From Halovenus sp. (GTDB taxonomy: Archaea > Halobacteriota > Halobacteria > Halobacteriales > Haloarculaceae): a stretch of DNA of 5,785 nt. Each line of letters begins with the position of its first letter. Positions within the stretch are counted from its first letter, which is position 1. A model generated the notes under the pieces. It was not told the origin of the DNA. It made no database searches and was given only the letters and a program-made list of their open reading frames with translations. Both the position numbers and the translations under genes were made by a program. The stretch spans positions 1 through 5,785 of the forward strand of contig JAQCNG010000015.1 in NCBI GenBank assembly GCA_028275145.1, given 5' to 3'. Positions 1-5,563 of the stretch are shown piece by piece.

Positions 1-509
1 CCGGAGACGCTGACCGCCGGGAGCGTCAGTGTCTCCCCGCGGTAGTGGAACTCGGGCGGAGAGAGCATCTGTCCGCCCTCCGAGTCACGCCGCCAGACGC
101 CCCCACCCTGGTAGGCCAGCTCCGAGTCCGCACCCTCGTAGATGACTGCGCCGAGAGTGACGTTCATCACTGTCGTCGTGTTGTCTGTCGAGCGGTTGGT
201 GATGCTCACGTTCATCCAGCCGCGGTCCTCGTCGACCGACAGGTCGCCGCGGTCGTTCGGGCCCGTCCCGAAGGACGCCTCGTGTGAACCGGACTCACCC
301 AGCGCGACGAGCGCGGCCTTCGAGTCGAACTGTGTCAGCGCCTTCTCCGCGCGGTCGTCGGTGAGTCGTTCCTCCGTGTCGCCCACAGCAATCGCCCCCA
401 GCGTGACGACCAGCAGCGACCCGACGATGACGAAGCCGAGGACCAGTATGAATCCGACCGTCTCCGACTGTGCTCGCTCGGCAGTCTCCGGTCCGACTGG
501 TGAGCGCAT
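1..509 (-). CDS. DUF7289-like secreted protein with type IV pilin-like N-terminus (partial, C-terminus missing)
   Basis: Reading leftward from the ATG at 507-509, 169 codons are open to the window edge, so the C-terminus is missing. A short charged N-terminus ends in ERAQSETVG (residues 11-19), followed by a hydrophobic helix (about 19-43). This is the class III (prepilin-type) signal layout of haloarchaeal pilin-like proteins: processing near the RAQSE motif, then a helix used for membrane insertion or filament assembly. Next come an acidic segment (DTEERLTDDRAEKALTQFDS, 44-63) and a beta-rich ectodomain with YQGGGVWRR (133-141) and SPPEFHYRGETLTLP (150-164). From memory this combination matches the haloarchaeal DUF7289 family, whose function is unknown. 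Four N-glycosylation sequons lie within residues 100-118, which fits an exposed surface. A TATA-like box lies about 35 bases upstream. It could be a minor pilin or simply an anchored surface protein. The family call is by recognition, not by search. Confidence 0.85.
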   Translation of the reverse strand, partial: MRSPVGPETAERAQSETVGFILVLGFVIVGSLLVVTLGAIAVGDTEERLTDDRAEKALTQFDSKAALVALGESGSHEASFGTGPNDRGDLSVDEDRGWMNVSITNRSTDNTTTVMNVTLGAVIYEGADSELAYQGGGVWRRDSEGGQMLSPPEFHYRGETLTLPAVSVS

Positions 510-540
510 ACCTGCTGTCTGGCGGTACGCTCCCAACAGG

Positions 541-549
541 AATAAGCGG
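541..549 (-). promoter_or_regulatory. TATA-like box for the pilin-like gene
   Basis: On the minus strand the sequence is CCGCTTATT, with its AT-rich core centred about 35 bases before the ATG at 509. A start site 25-27 bases downstream would give a leader of about 8 nt. AGGT abuts the ATG but is too close to act as a ribosome binding site. This is the only AT-rich hexamer in the 103-bp gap, so it is the likely promoter; this is inferred from position and composition only. Confidence 0.5.
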
Positions 550-562
550 TCCGGCCACAGGG

Positions 563-602
563 CCGGCTTTGCCGGGTGTGTGCGCCACACCGCGTCTGGC
601 GC
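563..602. terminator. Two GC-rich hairpins after the cdc48 stop (possible terminator region)
   Basis: The first hairpin is CCGGC-TTT-GCCGG (563-575), a 5-bp perfect stem with a 3-nt loop. The second is GCGCCA (582-587) pairing with TGGCGC (597-602) across a 9-nt loop. They lie 11-50 bases beyond the cdc48 stop codon and upstream of the next promoter. No T-run follows on the minus strand, and archaeal termination generally depends on U-rich stretches, so a terminator role is only a guess. Confidence 0.25.
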
Positions 603-612
603 GACCGGGGAC

Positions 613-2754
613 TCAGCGACGACTGTCGACGGCCTCGCGGGCGTCGTCGACGTGTTCGCGCTCGACGGTCACCTCGTCGGCACGCGCCTGGGCCTCCTCG
701 GGGTCGATTTCGGCGGCGACCCCGCGGATGGCCCGCATCGACGCCTCGCGCACGAGCGCCTCTAGCTCTGCCCCGGAGTAACCGGCCGTTCGCGCGGCCA
801 GTTCGTCGAGGTCGACCGTCTCGCCCAGGGGCGTCCCCTCGGTGTGGACGTCGAGAATCTCCCGGCGGGCCGATTCGTCGGGGTTCGGCACCTCGATGTG
901 CTGTTCGAACCGGCCCGGCCGGAGCAGCGCCGGGTCGATGTCCTCCTTGCGGTTGGTCGCGGCCAGCACGACCAGATTCGGGTGGTCGGCGGCCCTGTCC
1001 ATCTCCGTCAGCAACTGCGAGACGACCCGCTCGGTCACCTCGTGGCCCTCGCCGCGCTCGCTGGCGATCGCGTCGACCTCGTCGAGAAAGACGATTGCGG
1101 GGGCGGTCTGGCGCGCCCGCTCGAAGAGGTCACGGATCGCCTGTTCGCTCTCGCCAACGTAGCGGTCGAGCACCTCCGGGCCGGCCACGCGCACGAAGTT
1201 GACCCCGCTCTCGCCGGCGATTGCCTCCGCGAGCAGCGTCTTCCCGGTGCCCGGTGGGCCGTGCAACAGGACACCCGACGGCGGGTCTGTCGCGGCCGCC
1301 TCGAACAGCGGTTCGTAGGCGAGTGGCCACTCGATTGCCTCCCGGAGCCGTTCTTTCGTGTCGTCGAGCCCACCAACGTCGGTGAAGTCTGTCTTCGGCG
1401 ACTCGGCGACGTACTCACGCATCCCCGAGGGCTCGATGCCTTTCATCGCCTGTGTGAAGTCCTCGCGGGCGACCGACAGCTCCAGTTCCTCGTCGGACTG
1501 GTCGGTGTCGGCGGCCCGTTCCCGCCGCCGGAGTGCCGACATACCGGCCTCCCGGGCCAGCGAGGCGATGTCGGCCCCGACGAAGCCGTGCAGGCGCGCC
1601 GCCAGCGAGTCGAGGTCGACGCTCTCGTCCAGCGGCATGTCCCGTGTGTGGACGTCGAGAATCTCCCGGCGACCCTGCTCGCCCGGGACGCCGATCTCGA
1701 TCTCCCGGTCGAACCGGCCACCCCGTCGGATCGCCGGGTCGATTGCGTCCGCGCGGTTCGTCGCACCGATGACGATGACCTCCTCGTCGGAGCCGAGTCC
1801 GTCCAGCAGCGTCAGCAACTGCGCGACTACACGGTTCTCCATGTCGCCGCCGGAGTCGCGCTCGCCGGCGATGGAGTCGAGTTCGTCGAGAAAGATAATC
1901 GCCGGTGCGTTCTCCGAGGCCCGCTCGAACGCCTCCCGCAGTCGTTCCTCGGACTCGCCCTTGTACTTCGAGACGATCTCCGGGCCGTGGATGGTGTCGA
2001 AGTGTGCGTCGACCTCGTTTGCGACGGCGCGGGCGATGAGCGTCTTGCCGGTGCCCGGCGGGCCGTACAGCAGGACCCCCTTCGGCGGGTCGATACCCAG
2101 CCTGGTGAAAAGCTCCGGCCGCGAGAGCGGCAGTTCGACCATCTCCCGGACGAGCTCGAGTTCATCGTCCAGACCGCCGATATCCTCGTAGGTGGTGCCG
2201 GTGGTCAGTCCACCCTCCTCGCCGCCGTCACCGCCGCTGTCGGTCGACTGGGTCGACTCCTCGCGGACCGACACCTGTTTGGGGTCGATACGGACTGCGG
2301 TCGTGTCTGTGATGCGGACCGACCCCCCGGGTGTGGTGTCGGTGACCACGTACGGGCCGTACCCCTCGATTCGGAGCTGTTTGCCCGAGCGGACCAGCCT
2401 GTCGACCAGTTTCCGGCGGACAATCTGCTCCGAGGGTGCCTCGCTCGCGTGGTCGCTCGCGGGATGCAGCGTCACCTCGGCGGCGTCGTTCACCGACGCC
2501 TTCCGGACGGTGACGTAGTCGCCGATGTTCGCGCCGATGCTCGCGCGGGTGTCGCCGTCGATCCGGACCACGTTACCGCCGTCGTCACTGGGCCAGACCT
2601 TCGCGACCGTCAGACGCTCCCCCTCGATGATGATTGGGTCGCCGCTGAGCACACCGAGTCGGCTCTGGATGCGTGTCGGGAGTCGCGCGATGCCACGCCC
2701 CGCATCCCGCTTGCGCGCGCCCTCGACTCTGACCTCCGATATCCCGTCACTCAT
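613..2754 (-). CDS. cdc48: Cdc48/p97/VAT-type AAA+ ATPase (two AAA domains)
   Basis: A 713-residue hexameric ATPase predicted to unfold or extract protein substrates in the cytoplasm. Domains in order: Cdc48 N-domain double-psi barrel (about 3-85, containing GRGIARLP), N-domain second lobe (about 105-165), acidic Gly/Ser linker (166-187), D1 and D2. D1 has Walker A GPPGTGKT (231-238), pore loop KYKGESE (263-269), Walker B IIFLDE (286-291), sensor-1 Asn333 and Arg fingers R344/R347. D2 has Walker A 499-506, pore loop RYVGESE (531-537), Walker B IVFLDE (554-559), sensor-1 Asn601 and Arg fingers R612/R615. All catalytic positions are intact. I chose the ATG at 2754 over the in-frame GTG at 2787 because that GTG overlaps the TATA-like box and MSDGISEV begins the conserved N-domain. 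The N-terminus looks like a haloarchaeal paralogue distinct from the MNEVQLEV-type Cdc48, from memory. It ends DSRR, without an HbYX proteasome-docking tail. It sits 149 bp downstream of the thioesterase gene and has its own promoter. Confidence 0.97.
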   Translation of the reverse strand: MSDGISEVRVEGARKRDAGRGIARLPTRIQSRLGVLSGDPIIIEGERLTVAKVWPSDDGGNVVRIDGDTRASIGANIGDYVTVRKASVNDAAEVTLHPASDHASEAPSEQIVRRKLVDRLVRSGKQLRIEGYGPYVVTDTTPGGSVRITDTTAVRIDPKQVSVREESTQSTDSGGDGGEEGGLTTGTTYEDIGGLDDELELVREMVELPLSRPELFTRLGIDPPKGVLLYGPPGTGKTLIARAVANEVDAHFDTIHGPEIVSKYKGESEERLREAFERASENAPAIIFLDELDSIAGERDSGGDMENRVVAQLLTLLDGLGSDEEVIVIGATNRADAIDPAIRRGGRFDREIEIGVPGEQGRREILDVHTRDMPLDESVDLDSLAARLHGFVGADIASLAREAGMSALRRRERAADTDQSDEELELSVAREDFTQAMKGIEPSGMREYVAESPKTDFTDVGGLDDTKERLREAIEWPLAYEPLFEAAATDPPSGVLLHGPPGTGKTLLAEAIAGESGVNFVRVAGPEVLDRYVGESEQAIRDLFERARQTAPAIVFLDEVDAIASERGEGHEVTERVVSQLLTEMDRAADHPNLVVLAATNRKEDIDPALLRPGRFEQHIEVPNPDESARREILDVHTEGTPLGETVDLDELAARTAGYSGAELEALVREASMRAIRGVAAEIDPEEAQARADEVTVEREHVDDAREAVDSRR

Positions 2755-2776
2755 ATCCACTGTTAGGGGCGGATTC

Positions 2777-2785
2777 CGTTTAAGC
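2777..2785 (-). promoter_or_regulatory. TATA-like box for cdc48 (leaderless geometry)
   Basis: On the minus strand this reads GCTTAAACGG (2776-2785 region), with the core centred about 27-28 bases before the A of the ATG at 2754. That spacing puts the predicted transcription start at or next to the start codon, so the mRNA is probably leaderless. No Shine-Dalgarno sequence lies between. The box overlaps the upstream in-frame GTG (2785-2787), which argues against that start. Confidence 0.65.
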
Positions 2786-2903
2786 ACAAAGGTCCGGGTC
2801 GAGGCCTGCTGTGGCTGTCGGCCGGGGCCAACACCACCCCGTCACCAGTTCCATCGGACAGGACCCGTCAGTCCCGAGAGCAGCGCCTCCCGGTCTCCGC
2901 CCG

Positions 2904-3392
2904 TCAGTCCAGTTGTTCGGTCAGCCGCTCCAGTTGCTCGCGGCGCCGCTCGCGGGCGTGGTCGCGGAGTTCCTCCGCTGCTTGCTCCTCGCAGACGAGT
3001 TCGGGAACCGGCGTGGGTTCGCCGCCGTCGTCGATGGCGACAAAGGTGAGAAACGACGAGGTGGTCCTGCGTTTCTCGTCGACACGGGGGTTCTCGGCGT
3101 GGACCTCGACCCAGACGTCCATGCTCGTCCGGCCGGTGTCGAACACGTACGCCTCGAGCACCGCAATCTCACCGAGGTCGATCGGCGAGATGAAATCGAC
3201 GTGGTCGAGCGAGGCGGTGACGACCCGCTCGTTCGCGAACCGACCCGCGGCGATGGCACCGCACATATCCATCCAGTGCAACACCGCGCCACCGAGCGCG
3301 CGCCCGAGCGTGTTCGTGTCGTTCGGGAGCAACACCTCGGTCATCTCGGTGTACGATTCGCTCAGTGTCGACGTCTCGGGGTCGTCGCTCAT
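2904..3392 (-). CDS. Acyl-CoA thioesterase, hotdog fold (YciA/BACH type)
   Basis: A 162-residue single-hotdog protein predicted to hydrolyse acyl-CoA to the free acid and CoA in the cytoplasm. The family signature is at the start: LLPNDTNTLGRALGGAVLHW then MD (21-42), corresponding to the P-DTN-G---GG---WMD pattern of cytosolic acyl-CoA hydrolases, with Asn27, Gly34-Gly35 and the probable catalytic Asp42. The central beta strands follow: VVTASLDHVDFISPIDLGEI (57-76) and RTSMDVWVEV (88-97). A charged, probably coiled helix forms the C-terminus (133-162, EEQAAEELRDHARERRREQ). Family members act as oligomers, commonly hexamers. The reading frame stays open upstream, but the ATG at 3392 begins a normal-length family member and the extension is Arg/Ser-rich shadow sequence. 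No Shine-Dalgarno is visible. The chain length of the substrate cannot be told from sequence. The flanking genes do not suggest a pathway. Confidence 0.93.
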   Translation of the reverse strand: MSDDPETSTLSESYTEMTEVLLPNDTNTLGRALGGAVLHWMDMCGAIAAGRFANERVVTASLDHVDFISPIDLGEIAVLEAYVFDTGRTSMDVWVEVHAENPRVDEKRRTTSSFLTFVAIDDGGEPTPVPELVCEEQAAEELRDHARERRREQLERLTEQLD

Positions 3393-3409
3393 ACCGGAGT
3401 CTCGGGACC

Positions 3410-3420
3410 GCTCTACTTCA
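3410..3420 (-). promoter_or_regulatory. Weak TATA-like element for the thioesterase gene
   Basis: On the minus strand the sequence TGAAGTAGAG is centred about 24-26 bases before the ATG at 3392. Its spacing suits a leaderless haloarchaeal promoter, but its sequence is a poor TATA match. It is the most AT-rich stretch at that distance. Confidence 0.3.
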
Positions 3421-3507
3421 GGATTGCCGAGCAAGCCCGTGTCGCGGGCGGCGACTCCACCCGTGAAATCGTCTGCCAGATGCTCCCGTCGGTGGTGTCC
3501 CCGCTCG

Positions 3508-3612
3508 TACGGTCGTGCGTGGTTTGTTCGCCCGCTCGACCAGTTCCGGGCTCTTTGCGGGCTCACACCACTCTGGCAAGAGCAGAGCGGTAACGAGTCA
3601 CGCACGACCGTA
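3508..3612. repeat. Structured repeat element, copy A
   Basis: The outer arms are TACGGTCGTGCGTG (3508-3521) and its exact reverse complement CACGCACGACCGTA (3599-3612). Inside are two hairpins: GCCCGC (3530-3535) with GCGGGC (3557-3562), preceded by CTTT; and CTCTG (3571-3575) with CAGAG (3583-3587), extended by CC (3568-3569) with GG (3589-3590). The whole can fold as a three-way junction on either strand. It starts at the base after the stop codon of the PGF-CTERM gene and ends 115 bp upstream of the thioesterase gene. A related copy lies at 5427-5534. It contains no gene of its own. It may be a non-autonomous mobile element (MITE-like) or a dispersed structured RNA/DNA element. No clear target-site duplication is visible. 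Confidence 0.75.
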
Positions 3613-4263
3613 TCAGGTCCGGCCGAGGGCGTATCTGAGAGAGCCGGCTCCGGCGAGCGCGGCGAGCGCGGCGAGGACACCGAATCCGGGCCCCAGACCG
3701 TCGTTACCCCCGTCGTTGCTCGGGCTCTCGACGACGCTGACGGTGGCGCTCTCGAACGAACCGACCGTGTACTGGCCCCCACCGGAGTCGGCGACTGCCG
3801 AGCCCTCGGCGACGGTCAGTTCTGTCGACCGGTTGAGCGTCTGCCCCTCGACGGTCACCTCGAGGATGGCGACGTCGCCGCTGCTGTACGTGTTGTCCCC
3901 CATCGCGGCCACGCCGACGGCGGTGGTACCGCCGTCACGCACCTCGGCCTCTGTCTGCAGCGGCAGTGGCTCTTTGACGAACGCGACGTCCGTTATCTCG
4001 GCGACGTCGCCGTCTGCGAGGCTAACCTCGATGTCGTGCGCGCCGACACCGTCGCTCGCCCCCGCCACCACCACCTCGAACGTCAACTGGCCGTCCGGTT
4101 CGACCTCCCCCTCCTCTGGCTGGACCGTGATATCGACCTCCTGGGCGGCGACTGCGCCGCTCGCCAGTGTCAGAAACGCCGCCAGCGCACCGACGACGAG
4201 CGCGACTGCGCCGAGACGCACCAGCACCCTCTGTACGACAGCCCGCGTGTGCAAGCGATTCAT
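3613..4263 (-). CDS. Secreted cohesin-like domain protein with PGF-CTERM anchor
   Basis: A 216-residue surface protein. A Sec-type signal peptide spans about residues 1-40 (basic start MNRLHTRAVVQRVLVRLG, hydrophobic core, end ASGAVAA before QEVD). There is no twin-arginine motif. Residues about 43-138 form a beta-sandwich resembling the cohesin-like domains of archaeal surface proteins (VDITVQPEEGEVEPDGQLTF, then GAHDIEVSLADGDVAEITDV and GDVAILEVTVEG). After a Ser/Asp/Gly/Asn spacer (178-190) comes a PGF-CTERM signal: PGF at 192-194, a hydrophobic helix 195-209 and a final basic RYALGRT. In haloarchaea this signal is cleaved by archaeosortase ArtA and the protein is lipid-anchored. One N-glycosylation sequon is present (Asn144-Arg-Ser). 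I chose the ATG at 4263; a GTG at 4266 adds one residue but fits the TATA spacing less well. The ligand and role are unknown. Confidence 0.9.
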   Translation of the reverse strand: MNRLHTRAVVQRVLVRLGAVALVVGALAAFLTLASGAVAAQEVDITVQPEEGEVEPDGQLTFEVVVAGASDGVGAHDIEVSLADGDVAEITDVAFVKEPLPLQTEAEVRDGGTTAVGVAAMGDNTYSSGDVAILEVTVEGQTLNRSTELTVAEGSAVADSGGGQYTVGSFESATVSVVESPSNDGGNDGLGPGFGVLAALAALAGAGSLRYALGRT

Positions 4264-4284
4264 CACCGGTGATTGAACCCCCCC

Positions 4285-4301
4285 GGATTAATCGGTTCCG
4301 G
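4285..4301 (-). promoter_or_regulatory. BRE/TATA-like promoter of the PGF-CTERM protein gene
   Basis: On the minus strand the sequence is CGGAACCGATTAATCC. The purine-rich CGGAACCG would be the BRE, and the TTAA core is centred about 26-27 bases before the A of the ATG at 4263. This predicts transcription starting at or beside the ATG, i.e. a leaderless mRNA. No Shine-Dalgarno is seen. Confidence 0.65.
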
Positions 4302-4311
4302 CGTCCCCGTC

Positions 4312-4325
4312 CCGCCGACCGGCGG
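4312..4325. terminator. GC-rich hairpin after thiL (possible terminator)
   Basis: CCGCC-GACC-GGCGG forms a 5-bp stem with a 4-nt loop, about 40 bases beyond the thiL stop and before the next gene's promoter. No U-run follows, so a terminator role is weakly supported. In sequence this GC-rich a short stem can arise by chance. Confidence 0.2.
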
Positions 4326-4363
4326 CGACCGACGGCGAGTACGGCCACCGCGCCGGGCCCCGG

Positions 4364-5233
4364 TCAGGGCTCCCCGTGGGTGTAGCCCCGGTCCGGCAGC
4401 GGGTCGTCGTCGAGCGTGACGCCACCGTCGGTGACGCGCCCCACACGCGAGAGTCCAACGGGCGTCGCCTCGCGGGCCGCCTCGACCCGGTCGGGCGGGA
4501 GCGTGCAGACGAGTTCGAAGTCCTCGCCGAAGAAGATGCCGAGTTCGCGCCGCTCGCCCCCGTCGGCCGCGAGTTCGTCGACAGCGTCGTCGACCGGCAG
4601 CGGTGATTCGGCGGCGATACCGCAGTCGCTGGCCTCGGCGAGTTGGTGCAGCGAGCGCGCCAGCCCGTCGGAACTGTCCATCATCGCCGTCGCGGACGGG
4701 GCAAGCGCCCGTCCGGCGGCGACGCGGGGGGTGAACCGGAACAGGTCGTTCGCCCGCTTGCTCTCGCCGGCCCCGAACAGTCGACAGGCCGCGCCACTCC
4801 GGCCGAGTGTGCCTGTCACACAGACCGCATCGCCCGGTCGCGCGCCCGACCGGCGCACGGGGTCGTCGGTCCGTCCCAGCGCCGTGCTGGCGACGGTGAA
4901 CTCCCCGTGAGCGTCCAGGTCACCCCCGACGTAGGAGGCGTCGACCCGCTCGCAGACCCCGTCTGCCCCCTCGACAAACGCGTCGACCCCGGCAAACGAG
5001 GGCCCACCGTACGCGGCGACGGCGGCGACTGCCTCGGCCCCCATCGCGGCCACGTCCGACAACGATGCACCGACGGCCCGCCAGCCCGCGGTGTAGCCGG
5101 TCGTCCCGTCGGGAAAGTCCGTCTGCTCGTGGAGCATATCGGTGGTCAACACGTGTCCGTCGACGACCGCCGCGTCGTCACCCGCCGACGGCACCTGCGC
5201 CGACAGCGCCCGCAGCGTCGCTCGTTCGTCCAT
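4364..5233 (-). CDS. thiL: Thiamine-monophosphate kinase ThiL
   Basis: A 289-residue enzyme that phosphorylates thiamine monophosphate with ATP to give thiamine diphosphate, the last step of cofactor synthesis, in the cytoplasm. It belongs to the PurM/ThiL ATP-binding superfamily. Visible family motifs: GDDAAV (18-23), TTDML followed by HEQTDF (30-40), VGASLSDVAAMGAE (54-67) with metal/nucleotide-binding Asp60, YVGGDL (101-106), GDAVCVTGTLG (134-144), DSSDGL (186-191) and FGEDFELV (235-242). All key acidic positions are present and the length is normal. The N-terminus before GDDAAV is short, as I recall for haloarchaeal ThiL. The frame is open upstream to 5527, but that extension is Arg/Pro/Cys-rich and runs through intergenic repeat sequence, so the ATG at 5233 (MDERATLRAL) is the start. 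It is divergent from the transporter gene across a 335-bp gap; no other thiamine gene is in view and I see no TPP riboswitch signature. Confidence 0.96.
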   Translation of the reverse strand: MDERATLRALSAQVPSAGDDAAVVDGHVLTTDMLHEQTDFPDGTTGYTAGWRAVGASLSDVAAMGAEAVAAVAAYGGPSFAGVDAFVEGADGVCERVDASYVGGDLDAHGEFTVASTALGRTDDPVRRSGARPGDAVCVTGTLGRSGAACRLFGAGESKRANDLFRFTPRVAAGRALAPSATAMMDSSDGLARSLHQLAEASDCGIAAESPLPVDDAVDELAADGGERRELGIFFGEDFELVCTLPPDRVEAAREATPVGLSRVGRVTDGGVTLDDDPLPDRGYTHGEP

Positions 5234-5285
5234 ACACGCCGTACGCGTGCCGAGGGAAAGAGCATGCCGTTCACGCAGTTCTATC

Positions 5286-5319
5286 GGTCCGTAATAACAA
5301 CGCGCGGCACGCACGGACC
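5286..5319 (-). promoter_or_regulatory. thiL TATA-like box framed by an inverted repeat
   Basis: On the minus strand GTTATTAC (5291-5298) is a good TATA-like element. A start 25-27 bases downstream would give a thiL leader of about 35 nt. The inverted repeat GGTCCGT (5286-5292) / ACGGACC (5313-5319) brackets this box and its upstream BRE region, as an operator for a dimeric regulator might. A competing, poorer element (CTCTTTCC, 5255-5262) would give a leaderless mRNA. The assignment rests on position only. Confidence 0.4.
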
Positions 5320-5426
5320 ACCGACAGCACCGAGCGCGACTGCGACCGTCCCACTCTTGTACCTCGGCACCGCACACCTGCACGAATGGTAGAGGGACCC
5401 CTCGGGCCGAGGCAGACACCGAGTGA

Positions 5427-5534
5427 GACGGTCGTGCGTGACTCTGTCCCGCCGGGCTGTCACGGCCGTCCGGCTTTGCGGGCGGTTCCCGCTGGATGCC
5501 GAAGCGGTGCGGGAGATACTCACGCACGGCCGTA
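5427..5534. repeat. Structured repeat element, copy B
   Basis: The outer arms are GACGGTCGTGCGTGA (5427-5441) and TCACGCACGGCCGTA (5520-5534), pairing over 14 positions with one G-T wobble. The first internal hairpin is CCCGC (5448-5452) with GCGGG (5478-5482), preceded by CTTT as in copy A. The second is TCCCGC (5487-5492) with GCGGGA (5509-5514). Internal length is 80 nt against 77 in copy A. The left 17 bases ACGGTCGTGCGTGACTC (5428-5444) are identical to the minus-strand start of copy A. The two stems share the CCCGC/GCGGG sequence, so alternative pairings are possible. It lies 34 bp upstream of the antiporter gene. Confidence 0.75.
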
Positions 5535-5553
5535 TGACAGCGGTGTCGTCACC

Positions 5554-5563
5554 GGGGGTGGTC
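5554..5563 (+). promoter_or_regulatory. Shine-Dalgarno sequence of the antiporter gene
   Basis: GGGGGTGGTC matches the archaeal anti-16S consensus GGAGGTGATC at 8 of 10 positions and ends 5 bases before the ATG at 5569. An in-frame TAG (5566-5568) directly precedes that ATG, so translation cannot start further upstream. This gene is therefore probably leadered, with its promoter in or beside repeat copy B. Confidence 0.65.

Noticed and set aside
142..765. Plus-strand open frame opposite the pilin-like gene and the cdc48 end
   Set aside because: It is Ser/Arg-rich shadow sequence antisense to two supported genes, with no recognisable domain.
844..2766. 640-codon open frame on the plus strand opposite cdc48
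   Set aside because: It is fully antisense to a clear two-domain AAA ATPase. Its repeated segments (such as DVENLPA) simply mirror the D1/D2 duplication. Long antisense frames are expected in GC-rich haloarchaeal genes.
3393..3782. N-terminal extension of the thioesterase frame upstream of 3392
   Set aside because: The extension is Arg/Ser/Pro-rich, runs through repeat copy A and overlaps the PGF-CTERM gene in another frame. The ATG at 3392 gives a normal-length family member.
5234..5290. TPP riboswitch upstream of thiL
   Set aside because: The conserved CUGAGA and the ACC-UUGAACCUGAUC-type core are not present on the minus strand.
5362..5412. Inverted repeat CCTCGGC/GCCGAGG in the thiL/antiporter gap
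   Set aside because: A 7-bp repeat with a 37-nt spacer in GC-rich DNA is not strong enough to call as a separate element. No T-run or tRNA-like arms accompany it.
5234..5527. N-terminal extension of the thiL frame upstream of 5233
   Set aside because: It is rich in Arg, Cys and Ser, passes through repeat copy B and has no similarity to ThiL N-termini. MDERATL at 5233 fits the family.
5424..5537. TGA on both sides of repeat copy B as a target-site duplication
   Set aside because: Three bases are too few to distinguish from chance, the left copy is not directly adjacent to the arm, and copy A has no matching duplication.
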